Below are positions 25,501-36,798 of a DNA stretch of 64,000 nt, in pieces. Each line of letters starts with the position of its first letter. Position 1 is the stretch's first letter. This stretch comes from Buxus sempervirens (taxonomy: Eukaryota; Streptophyta; Magnoliopsida; Buxales; Buxaceae): positions 26,055,126-26,119,125 of the forward strand of contig OX387195.1 of the NCBI GenBank assembly GCA_947561395.2, in the 5' to 3' direction. Under the pieces are notes generated by a model, which worked only from the letters and a program-made list of their open reading frames with translations, was not told where the DNA came from and did no database searches. The position numbers and the translations under genes are program-made.

Positions 25501-28500
25501 CCTGTTGAGACATCAAACAACCCATACTGAATCATAAATTATACGATAAGACAATTAATATCATGCACCATATTTTTATTTCTTTTATGAGCAACAAATT
25601 GCTTCATGTTGCAAAGGAATTTGAAAAAAAAAAAAAAAGAAGAAGTCAGAAGACTCGCAAAATCTGTTCTGATTTGATTCGATAAGAAAATATAATACAA
25701 AAATACGGGAATATAGCATCAGAGAGGCCCAAGCAGCGGACAGCATATTTTTCTTATACATGGCAGAAAATTTTTTTATATAAAAGGGTTCTTAAGGACT
25801 ATTTCAGTCCCATAAACCTCTGTCAAGTCTTCTTTCATACTAGAGAGTAGAGAGTGGGTCATCTGACAAAGAAAACTTAACATGTTGTCCTGAAATTTTT
25901 TCTTCCTACAAGACAACCACACAAGTTCGTAAATTGTAACCAATAATATATTGCAGTTGCACAACCAATTTTTTTTTTCCTTTTTTACTAGAGAAATCAT
26001 AGTTTGAAGTTGCAATAATTCCATCAATTCTGCAATGTTTATACAGCTTATCCAAATGGTGTTATGATATAACTTTTTAGGATACAAAACTAATTGCACT
26101 GATTTTCATTTCTTCAACTTAACAAATGCACAAGACCAAACATGGACTATTGTCTAATACAAAGATAGAAGCTAGAAAATACAAGTGACATACCTGGACC
26201 CCATCATTCCTTTGTTTCTGGCGTTTCAGAGAAGCTTGCGCTTGTAATTGAAATTCACGAGCAGCATTAAGAATTTCTGCAAAAAATTTCCTTTTCCTGG
26301 TCTCCATTCGGTTCTTTTCCTCATCCTCTAACCGTGACAATCGCTGTAATATGGATGTTAACAATATCTCTGTTCTTAATACTACATTGAATAGATGAAA
26401 AATAAAAAATGTGTGATCTTAAATCTGTGTTGTATGGACCTAATTATGGACATACAACTCGTGACAGATGGGACTCGTTATTGAATAGTCCCTTATGGGA
26501 GCCTCTCTGTAACAAAGATTGACCTCCAAAACAGTCTAAAGTTTAGATAATTGAAAAAATTAATCAGGAAGAATTTGATAGTAGGTAAAGGTGTCTACTC
26601 CATCCATCAGGGCCATGTATGATATTTTGCTGCCAATATTACAACCAATGTGGTACCCAATATCCAATGAGTCTAGAGAAGACACAATCAGTGAACAGAA
26701 TACTAGATTACCTCTGCATCCCGTTTCTTGCGCAACTGGTCATCAGCTTCCATTGCAAAAACATCCACCACACCATACATGGGACGACGCAATCTCATCA
26801 TCCCCCAATCAAACAACTGCTTGTCAGGATATGCACATTTCTCGCGTAGGAAGTACTCTGAACTCACATCAGACCGAACCTTACTTTGCAACTCCACCAG
26901 CTGGTAGAAAGAGAATCCTTGTCCGTAAAGACAGAAAAACATAGCCACCCATTCCAAAAAAATTATATAAATAATAAAATTGACAGATTTCCAAAATTAT
27001 CATAATAAAAGAGGGAGGGAGGGAAGGAGAGAGGGAGAGGAGGGAGGGGGAGAGAGACAGTAGAGTTCTGCATTGTAGTGGATAAGCCATCCTACAGCTA
27101 CAACCAATAATTATCAGAACAAACTTTTAGCCGCAATTTCAACTCATGGAGATACAACAATGAAAAGGAAAGAGAATACCTTTATCATCAAAGAGGAAAA
27201 ACAATATGCTTTATGTTTAGACATCACCATCATTAAAAGTCAACTTCTACAGAGAACTATACCTCAAACGGCAACAATAGTAATGCATGCCCTGAAACAT
27301 TGCTTAGAGGACAAAATGAAATACAATGCAAATCCATTTATGCTTAGCCCAAAAAAAATTCTGTTTATGGACATATAATCCCGTGATAAAAAACATAAAT
27401 ATATTTTCACATAGGACTGATCGAAGTGAACATGGTCAATTGAATCCTGAAAGCACTTTAACAGTAAGATTACCTTTAGCCCATATAGCTCAAGCAAACA
27501 CTTCGCCTGCAGGTCCTCACCTCTACTTGAAGGCAATTCTGATTCAATGTTATGAACATATAAGTATCAAGAAAGAATACCCACATAATAGACCAGAAAA
27601 TTATGAAGCTTAGTTTGAATGAATACATTACTAATGATTCCCATTAGCAAAATAAACTTGTATGCTTCGAATGTAATGTTCGCATTAGAGAATATTCAAA
27701 AACTATCAAAATCAGGAATCAATTTTGATGGGATTTCTTTCCAACAGGACAAGGTGAAGAGTTCAAGGATGTCATTGGGGAGATGAGATACAAATTCAGG
27801 AGGTTTCGGACATTTGACCATTGGTCACTTTAAGAAAGTACTTGTAGGTAAGTGGTTATGGAAATATGCACTGGCAGCTCTAGAAGAGTTTCAGGAGTAT
27901 CGTACACTCCAGGTTCAGATGCAAAAATAATGACTGCATTAGTGACATGGTCTAAGGAAGTTACATGATAGGTCCTTAGATGGTGAAGTCCAATATGTAT
28001 AACTAGTAGAATTTCCCAAAGAAGTATTCATTAAATGTGGGTAGAGAACATGGATTCAGGCTGCAAGAAAATTTGGCATAAGAGCCCTCCTCAATGATTA
28101 GTCATTGACCTTGTTGGCATAACTTCTCACCAGGACACCATACTTAATGACCCAAGGAGAAGCAGAGAGTTGGCTATATGGAACAAGACATTTGTGAACT
28201 TCCTTTGGGCGAGAGATTGATTTAGTGACACTGTTGGAATTTCAGGCTACTAGTGAGGGCCTCGTCCAGTGGGGTGATGCTGGGTTGAATGGTAAGCCTG
28301 TGTTCTGTCAAGTCCTTCCACATGGACTAGGCAAACCTAGGGCAGAATTCACCCCACCAACCACTAATATCATCAGTGTTTTAGATTTTAGCAAAAACGG
28401 TTGAGCATTGAAATCGGCTGCAAGAAACAAATTTAACACAGACAAGTGACGTCCACTCTTTCTTCAAAGAGGGAAAGTTTAAATTATTATTTTGTCACCG

Positions 28501-31500
28501 AGAGGATAATATCTATAGGATTATAGGCTTCTTTCACTTATCTTGTCATAATTTCACCTACATTTCACTTACTGTGCTAACTTTACCAAAAATGCCACCG
28601 CTATTTTACTTATTTCACTTGAAGTTTAGCCTTCTCGCCCATAAAACTGTTCTACTAGGACAACCAAATAAACCCCCTATTAACTTCAATTTTTTCCAAT
28701 CTTTTGCAATATGTGTGTCTCTAAACCAGATATAACAACTCTATCTGAAGATTTTATGAAACAATACAAGATTTAAGCTTTATGGTGCCAATTTACAATA
28801 TCTCTATTAAATTTTTTTATTATTTTAATTCTATTTTTCCTTGGGATAAATGTATCTAAAAGAACTAATGTTGAAGTATTTACAAGCATTAAAAATAGTA
28901 GCATTAATTTTAAATGGGATGAATAGCAAATTTTGAAATTGTTCTCACACCCAGCTTGCTTCGGTGGTAACTAGTTACCTACACTGAGCTTTGATTTTTT
29001 AAGACAGCTCTTTGATGTTAATAGATTGGGTTTCCCATGTTAATGAGTTCAAATTCAGTTGGTAAAAATCCTCTAAACATGGGACAAGTTTTCTGTTTAA
29101 TATCATTAGCTGGGAGTAATTTTTGCCATGGGAATCCCTTGTTACACTTTTTTTTTCCTTATAAAAATAGTTAAAAAAAATAGAGGCAGTAAATGTCATA
29201 ATTAGCAATTTAGCATAATCATCTTCCAAAAAGTTCTTCCCTGTGATCAAAAATAAAAAATAAAAAAGTTCTTCCCTATGATCAGCTGGGCCTGGTAATA
29301 CTCTTATGTGCAATCAAATGCAGTTATCAAGAAAATATGTTTCCAGTACCATTAAAAGGACTAAAACAACAAGAAAATAAGTGCTCTCAACAGAAGATAT
29401 TAACCTTCAAGCTCACTTAAACGATGCCGAATGTGACTCTGAAAATGACTTTCTTGTGATTCTCTCAATCCCAAACTTGAAATACATTGTGGCCGTTGAT
29501 TTAGCAGTTCATCCTGAAGCTCTGTCAACAAATCTCCTCCTTTAAAACTCACAGGAGAACCCTGACAATAGATGTTCGAAGCAAATACAAATAAGAAAGG
29601 TGAAACATATGAACAACAAAGATCATGAAAAAATGAACATGATATGAATTCCGCAACAGTCAGTTTAACACCACAAGCATGCTTCAATGTCTGGACACAA
29701 ACAACAAGATTCTAATTCCTCCCTCGATCTCTGCACTTCTCATGATTCAAAACATTGATGTGTTTTCATCAAACTTTATTAATAGCAAAGTCCCCTAAAA
29801 AATTGATAGACACTCTCATTTCTTCCCCAAGTCAACAATTTTAACATATTTAATTTGAAACCTATAAACTCCTAAAACATACCTCACAGTCATTGATACA
29901 CATAATCCGGAAGACAAACTGCTCTTTAAGATTCTAGACTAGATTGAAAACCCCTCATTTTTATTTGTTGAACTTCTATCAAAAGTAAGAAAGTCCTATT
30001 CCAAAGACATTTTGAATTAATCCTAGTTATTTACATATTTATGCCAAATTTTAATCAAGAAATATGAAATAAAAACAAAACAATGAGGAGATCTGTGAAC
30101 CATCAAATGAATTTTGGAATTATATAGAATATGATTAAGATCCAGGCCATATCTTTTGGGTGAATATTTTGAAGAAACCGTGTAAGTATTCCTGTTCCAC
30201 TCTAAGAGCAACAAAAAAGCACGTTAGAGTTTCCAGTTTAGGAGAGGCTATAACAACGCGTATTCAACTGCATGGAATTTTTTTAAATTAAAATTAGAAG
30301 ATCCAATAGTGCAGGATTTATCATTTGATGACCACGAAGTGATTTTGAGCCTGCATGCAAATTGATGTAGTAATAGAAGTCATGTAGTAGGTAGGACATG
30401 TGGTGTGGCAAGAACAGTATTTTTTTTCTTAGATATGTTAATTTTTAAGCGAAATGCTGAGAGAAAGAACATGATAGCTTATAAGATGTAACTTTGCTAG
30501 CATATCCTGCTTCATAATTGTAACTTATTTTGACATTTCAATAGACCAGACATCACATGTAACATATCCAATGATGTTTTGTTATGTTCCATGTGAATTT
30601 TATACTTCTACAGTTCTATTGGTGTTTTACAGGTGTATGTATCACAATTGTAACTTATTTTGACATCTCACTAAGGTGTAGTTAGATATTTAAGGCACAA
30701 ACCCATTTGATTCCATCCCATGCTACACCAAATGAGTGCACATAATTTTGTTTAATGTATATTATTTGTTATTACTTGACCTTCATATTTCAAGTTCCAA
30801 ACAGATGCCATGTATTTCCAAATTTCATAATTATTTATATCAGTTAGTTGCATTCAAAATGTTTCCGATTGTTCAAATTGTTGCTTGCTAAGTTCTCCTT
30901 ATACAAATTTCATAATGTCTAGGCTTCTCATTTTTAACAAAAAGAGTCATCAGCCTTGAGTTTGGAAAGATAACAAGTTTTCTGTTTCAAATTAGCCATA
31001 GAGTGATATAATTTTGTACCTACAATTTCATCTTTTTTAAGATTTTTATGAAACAAAGATTTTAAGAGTCAAAACATACGAGATGGCAATATTAGGACAG
31101 AGGTAGTCCCAAGAAAGCCAAAAATAAGGCAGCTAATATGATAGAATATGAAAAACAAAACGATAATCTAAGATTCTAAAAATAATTGGGTTGTCCTCCT
31201 CTCCAACATTCAAGGTATCTATCAAAGCTCTTTGTTGAGCTAACACATCCACAACCTCTTAGTTGATCTATAAAAACGGTGGGTCAACAGATCTATAATA
31301 AATTTTATGTTTTTATATTCTCACCGTGTATACATAACACCATAGCACCCTTGATTTTTTTTTTTTTTTTTGGTGAGAAATAGCAACCTTTATCAAAACC
31401 AACAAGAAACAGCAGAGAAATACTAGGTTCACCTTAAGAGACAACCCATAATCTTAACTGAGTAGCTACCAAAAACAGCATCCAAGAACTACAACTGCAC

Positions 31501-33637
31501 CAAAGGTACTACCTAGTAGTGAAAGCCTTTACCAACCTATTTGCCATCTTGTTGGCCAATCAATGCACTGAAAGAATGAAGTATGCAACAACAATTCAAC
31601 ATTCCAATCAACCTTATTGCAAACAATAGCCCAAGAGTCCACTTCAATATCATAAAGGAAAACTTTTCATCCTTCTAACGTTCTTGAAATCATATTTTTC
31701 CATCATTACTCTCTCCTAGCCTAATTGTTTAACAAAATATTACAAATCATAGCAAAGGAAAAAATTGTAATAATAAGAAAGTAAGTGAAGTAATCATGTC
31801 TAATCTTTCTGCTCATCCATCACAGTGATATATCATTTAGATACATTTATCCAATGAATATGTACATTGTTTTTTGCCCAGTCCTTTTTTTGAATAACTA
31901 AAAATTACAATAACATAGGGAGAAATGAAGAATACAACACTAAAAATGCTCCAGAGCAAGAGGACAGATTATATAAGAGCAGAAACAAAGGACAAAATGG
32001 AACATTCAAAAACCATAACTTCCACCCTCCACCTCTATTATGCAATACCAACTTTTCTCAACAACATGTCTTCTGATAATAGTGAACATTGATTTCCTGC
32101 CAACCACTCCATTGGCTAGACTATCTGCTAGTTATTAGCAGATCAAGGCACATAAGCAAATGGTACATTCAACTAACAGGCCAAATATCTAGCCAAACAT
32201 TAAAATTAAAAAAAAAAAAAAGGGGCATTCCTCCAAGCATGCTTCTTGCACACATCAAGCCAAGAAATCACCATTGCAAAGTCCACTTCCAAACAAAAGA
32301 ATCCTAGGTCTGTCAGCTCCCCCAATCCATTCACTAGAGCATGCATGGTACACATAATATCATTGCCCTTCTCTGTGGAACATAAAAATCACAGGAAATG
32401 ATACCTAAAGGGAATCTAAATACGCATCCAATACAAAAAGGCCCAACTAACAAGGGAGCATCCATCAAAATTCGCCTTGGCAAACCCCAAGCTGGGGGAT
32501 TTTAGCTGAATTAGGACTCATGAGGATTGTGACTCTAAGTCTATAATAATATATGGGATTGAAATGCCTCTAATCTCTGGAGAAATAACTATCAATACAG
32601 CTTATAAAGACATAATAAATATGGGATTGAAATGCCTTTAGTTTAACTGAAATATTTTGGTCTAACATACATGTCCATTCAATATAAGACAAACCTTGAG
32701 GATTTGTCATTAGTAGGAACTTTCCATGTAATGAACTGAGGGAACAAACCTCCACAACTGAATCCAATGAGTTGGGCTGACACCTAAGACAATGAGTTCA
32801 TTGCATCATAAAATGCTCAAAAAATAAAAAAGAGACCTATCAACACAAAGTAAGAACAAAGTCCATGGTTTACAATAGATCCATTTAATCAACAATTCCA
32901 TTTACAAACTTACCCACGAAAATACCAAACTGCTATACCATAGTGTCCATATCCTCCATGCCCTTCACCAATCAGTACAGTCAGACATATGACATTACGA
33001 CCTAAAAATAACTAGAAAATTCTGAGGAGTAGACCACAAGTATCTCCTTATTTCTGTTAAATGAAATAACATAAAAACAATCCATGTTCTAATTTCTCCA
33101 TGCCCTTACACCCATCATACATTTCAAAATGAAATAAAATATATATATACAGAATCCAAATATAAGGCTTTGCATTACAATAAAAAAGGTGCAACAATTT
33201 ACAAAACAAACCCTCGCTCTAATTCCTAAACAAAAACGCCCAAAAAACAAACATCCAAATGAACAGATTTGTATCAAAATATAAATAATATGAAAAGTAC
33301 ACAAAATTAATCAGGACCACCAAACAACCAGAACATTAACCATATAGAATCCCTGTCCAACTGAATGAAACAAAAACAAACAAAAATAGAATCAATAAGA
33401 ACTTACTGAACCCTCTTTAAGGAGGCAATTGACACCATTCGCATGATTCCCACTGTCAACATCATAATCAACACCATGGGCAGTTTCAGCATCACCTGAA
33501 TAGTATATAGAGGAGACAATATTGAAAACCTCAGGAGGGAGAGGAAGATTTCTGGAAACAAGATTGAGAGCATAAATCAAGGTCTTCGTCTTCTGTACTG
33601 GGTCAAAAGTTGGTCTATTCTGCAGCTGAGCCACCAT
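19534..33637 (-). CDS. CHR12/CHR23-like: SWI2/SNF2 chromatin-remodelling ATPase, MINUSCULE type (CHR12/CHR23-like)
   Basis: Twelve coding exons, listed 5' to 3': 33407-33637, 29405-29561, 27474-27538, 26712-26900, 26194-26343, 25112-25501, 24013-24272, 23686-23904, 22466-22673, 22225-22378, 20804-21406 and 19534-20246. They total 1113 codons including TGA. All sites are GT-AG and all phases agree, giving 1112 aa, the family's usual size. The protein moves nucleosomes with ATP in a plant SWI/SNF complex. Residues about 215-380 form a charged helical HSA-like region. The ATPase starts near 405: GLGKT (Walker A) at 435-439, DEGH (Walker B) at 535-538, then LLTGTPIQN. The second RecA lobe in exon 11 has [19 protein letters not shown] and [12 protein letters not shown] SnAC-like segment follows (RRGTNSLG...FEKMDEERR), then a basic tail with [18 protein letters not shown], characteristic of MINU proteins. 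There is no bromodomain, unlike BRAHMA. Intron 1 is 3.8 kb and filled with LINE debris. Arabidopsis CHR12 is linked to stress-induced growth arrest. Confidence 0.95.
22923..22943. repeat. (GA)n microsatellite in a SNF2-gene intron
   Basis: About ten GA units in the intron between exons 8 and 9, with a short poly-T tract at 23020-23030. Confidence 0.8.
27009..27060. repeat. GGGA/GA-rich low-complexity tract
   Basis: Purine-only sequence built from GAGGGAGG repeats in the intron between exons 3 and 4 of the SNF2 gene. Confidence 0.8.
27799..27930 (+). mobile_element. LINE ORF2 fragment (segment after the reverse transcriptase)
   Basis: The plus strand reads [20 protein letters not shown] then WKYA, ending in TAA. 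This matches the GGLGI..FNKALLGKWLWR(F/Y)A signature found after the RT domain in plant LINE ORF2. It is antisense to the SNF2 gene, inside its second intron. Weaker LINE-like reading continues with interruptions to about 28240. Confidence 0.55.
31390..31700 (-). mobile_element. LINE remnant: end of RNase H domain with adjoining 3' end
   Basis: The minus strand reads [15 protein letters not shown] and, after a frame break, [15 protein letters not shown], matching the end of a LINE RNase H domain. A poly-T run at 31358-31371 (poly-A on the element strand) lies just past it, as expected for a LINE 3' end. It lies in SNF2 intron 1, same strand as the host gene. Confidence 0.55.
32195..32505 (-). 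mobile_element. LINE remnant: RNase H domain
   Basis: The minus strand reads AKANFDGCS, then [20 protein letters not shown] and [13 protein letters not shown], with stops between. These match the first Asp, Glu and Asp blocks of a plant LINE RNase H domain. It lies in SNF2 intron 1. It may be from the same insertion as 31390-31700, split later, or from a second copy, because both carry the LEVD/IEVD block. Confidence 0.6.
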
Positions 33638-35200
33638 GGTGGAATATAAAGCAGATAGTAACCAATATTTGATACTGTTTCAAAAAAATCCAATGGCTTT
33701 TCTCTTCTGCAACCCTCTATCGTTCCTATTGTTCTCCCCTGTTTCTTTGCTTTCACTCTTTGTGAAGGAGAATTGAGGCCAAATCCATGATAAATCCCGT
33801 CTTTGAATAAAATCGGCTAAAGGCATCTAATATTCACTTGAAAAATGAAGTTGTAACTTCTTACGATGTTGCTTGAGTTTTACCTGCACAAAAAACAGTT
33901 TATTATGTAACCTCTCGTTCCAGTTCCTACTGATTTTGAATATGGATCTCAGACCTTTGGAACCATAACCTAGCCCATAAGTAACCAATACTCATTGAGA
34001 TTATAAATCCCTAAAACTAACAAAGGTCTGGAAACAGAAATTTAATGGTAATCAAATGCTATTCGACCATTCATGTCCACAAAAAATTGATGCTGAAGTT
34101 TTTATTTCCTAATAAAGTGCATATGTCCACCAAAGTAAAATTAAATAGAACTATACATTAATGGTTGAAAGAAAATACTATTTGCAATACATTTTAAGCA
34201 ATAACTCTTATAATGTCGTCACACTGCTACAACCAAGACAGAACTTTAACGGCAACATAAATCTATTTTAAATTTCTTTCCACTTAAAAATTATATTTAT
34301 CCTAAATAACATTAAGAACTTGATGCTTGTATCAATTTGAAAAATCAAAATAACAACAGCAAACAATGGGAATAGATTTTGATTGGAAAAGGGAAAAACA
34401 GATCTACATGTTTGAATCAAAATGGGAAAATAATTGTTAAGAATAGAGAGGTTTGGAGGGAACGAGCAAAAAAAAACAGAATAAAACTAGTTGATGTTTG
34501 GTTATAATTTAAAAAACAAATGAAGGAACCCTAAAACCAGAAATTCGTTTGGAAGTTGGAAAGGATGAAGAGAAAAACAGAAAAAAAAATTTTGAAAAAC
34601 AATATAAATGAGCTGCCCTTTGGACCACATGGAGGGAAAAAAAAAGGTGGTTTGGATCGGACATGTAAAAAAAAAAGACAGCAAATTAAAATTCAATCAA
34701 TTGAAGCTTGGGAGGAACTAATTAAAATAAATAACAGTTAAGAAAATAAATGGCTTCCAATCTCACGAGAGAAAAAAACAGAGAGAGAAAAAGGAATATG
34801 AAATAGAGCATCGAATTTATGTGCACATTTAATGGGAAAAAAAGACAAAATAACAGTTTAAATTGAAATGCGCTTGGAGACGCTAGGTCGAATGAGAGAA
34901 GAAAAATCAAATGAGTCTTTTTTTTTTTGGGGAACGTAAAAATATGAAATATTAATTAAAAGTGCAATAAACCTACTTGGATTCGCCTTGGACGGTTCGA
35001 TTACGTGAATCAAAGAGAATATACTCTCGTTTAGGCGTTTAGGATTTTGATTAATTGGCAGGTCCGCAACCGGGAAGTGCTTACGGCTTGATCGTTGAAA
35101 GCTGGAAAGACTAGAAAAGCAATTCAAAAGACGAAACAGGCTTCTTGATTAGGGTTTTAGGTCTCACAAAACTCTTCTGTCGTCGGCGAACCCCGTAATC
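33638..35200 (-). promoter_or_regulatory. Probable 5' leader (with intron) and promoter of the SNF2 gene
   Basis: Upstream of the ATG there is an acceptor-like TTTTTTGTGCAG whose exon would begin at 33883. A donor-like AAGTAG|GTTTAT ends a possible leader exon at 34973. That exon would run up to a CCTAAAACCCTAATC motif (35143-35158 on this strand), a telobox-like sequence common at plant 5' leaders. The 1.1 kb in between is AT-rich and shows no coding. The leader structure is inferred from sites only. Confidence 0.4.
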
Positions 35201-35391
35201 GGTTCACTACTCGTCAAAAAACCAACAACAGCATTGCAATGTGCTCAGACTCATTTTCTAGCAGCTGTTCCCGCCTTCTACGAGTCGTCCGCCGGTAAGG
35301 ACCGTCTGACTGGAGATGCTTCGAGTCGGCTGCTGGTTTTATATACGTATCTGCGTGTGTGTTTGCGTACGTGCACGTGTGTATTCCATCC

Positions 35392-35632
35392 GGTACCAAA
35401 CCCTAACCCGCCCTATCGGGTTTGGAAACATCGGGTTTAGGTGATCCGGTTTTAAATAAAATATATCAACTAATAATATACTTATTTAATGAATTTTTAC
35501 ATATAATATATATTAAAATCATATTTTAATACATATAAAATTATAATATATCAACTAATAATATCGGGTTTGGACAAAACCCAAACCCGCCCCTAACTCA
35601 AGTTTGGCAATACCGAACCCTAGGTCCCTAAT
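35392..35632. mobile_element. MITE-like element with CGGGTTTGG / CCAAACCCG ends
   Basis: Both ends carry inverted AACCCGCCC / CGGGTTTGG motifs around an AT-rich core, and TATATCAACTAATAATAT is repeated at about 35463 and 35549. It is non-coding and resembles the other G-rich-ended elements in this window. Confidence 0.45.
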
Positions 35633-35795
35633 CACTAACAACTTCTTCAGGATTTGATTGAAGCTTGGACCAAAGTCAGACCGGTCTGAGAGTTTTTTTA
35701 TCGTATTAACCGAACAAACCTCAGCTTGGAGAGAGCGTTTCCTCTAGCGCTACTCAGTGAACCAGCGTGAAAAGCATAAATGGATGCCTAGTAGG

Positions 35796-35928
35796 AGCGT
35801 TCATCCTCTACAGCGGGGGCTGTAAACAGCCCCTCACATTCCGTGTGGGCCCCACCATTCATTTGGGGGGCCCCACACCATACATGTGAGGGGCTGTTTA
35901 CAGCGGGGGCTGTAGACGATGCCCACTC
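35796..35928. mobile_element. Short inverted-repeat MITE with about 10-bp target duplication (Mutator-like)
   Basis: GCCTAGTAGG occurs directly on both sides (35786-35795 and 35929-35938). Inside, CTGTAAACAGCCCCTCACA and its exact complement form long arms around GGGGCCCCAC. The outermost bases are a weaker inverted match (CATCCTCTACAGC / GCTGTAGACGATG). A duplication of 9-10 bp fits Mutator-like elements. Much more GC-rich than its surroundings; non-coding. Confidence 0.6.
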
Positions 35929-36054
35929 GCCTAGTAGGGGCCTCACACATCCATACTCCATCTCAGCTGATGGTTTCACTGAACCACTGGATTTTGGTTT
36001 TAGAAGAAATACATTCCAGCTTGGAGCATGACATGAAGCCCGTGCCAAACCCAA

Positions 36055-36798
36055 ACTTAGACTAAATGCTGAATTGGGGGCTCTTATTTGGGTCTGGTCG
36101 AGTGGATAAACTGGTCTACGGTTATAGCATTATGCAAGTCCGGTTACAATCTCCCATATTCTCTTGATATCTAAACACGTATGATCATAGGGTATGTGGG
36201 CAACTAATGATATTGGGGATATCAATTGATTTAGTTTAATATAAAACCGGGTCAATCAAACCCAAAAATACAGAAATAGTTTGGTTTAATTTTTTCCGAA
36301 TTTGGTTTTAATGTGGTTTGAAAAATGATCAGTTCAGTCAGGTTTTTAAAAAACCCAAATCAAAACAAGTGTATAAAAAACAAAATCAAACCAAAGTAAA
36401 AACAAATCTACATCAATATTATTGTAAAATAAACTCAGAAGATTCTAGCCCAACATTTAGGTTCACAAGAAAATGCCCTAAATAACTCAGCATCCATAAC
36501 TTTAAGACTCCCATATCCCATAAATAACTACCCACATTGCGAAAGGCTTATATAAATGTAATACTGCACGTACACAGATTAAATTTATTTGATATCAACA
36601 TATTTCTTTCAGTTTCTTGTTACTAACCAGGATGAGGTAGCATCCAAGTGTACGAATACTACAATTTCCATTGTTCCTTATCTAACTTCTAAGTCAAAAA
36701 AAATATCAGATCAAGATGAAAAAGAGAAAAAAAATTTGCCTCTCAAAATTCTGCTTGAGACATTACATAAACTTTGATCACTGCTTGGTTCTGGCTTA
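36055..36798. other. Intergenic region and CSP41a 3' flank
   Basis: Between 36220 and 36420 is AT-rich sequence with repeated TTTGGTTT/AAACCAAA motifs, perhaps another MITE. From about 36590 to 36798 it is probably the CSP41a 3' untranslated region. No gene is seen. Confidence 0.4.

Noticed and set aside
28950-29100. Possible second tRNA-derived SINE
   Set aside because: A-box-like and B-box-like words are present but about 95 bases apart, too far for a Pol III promoter.
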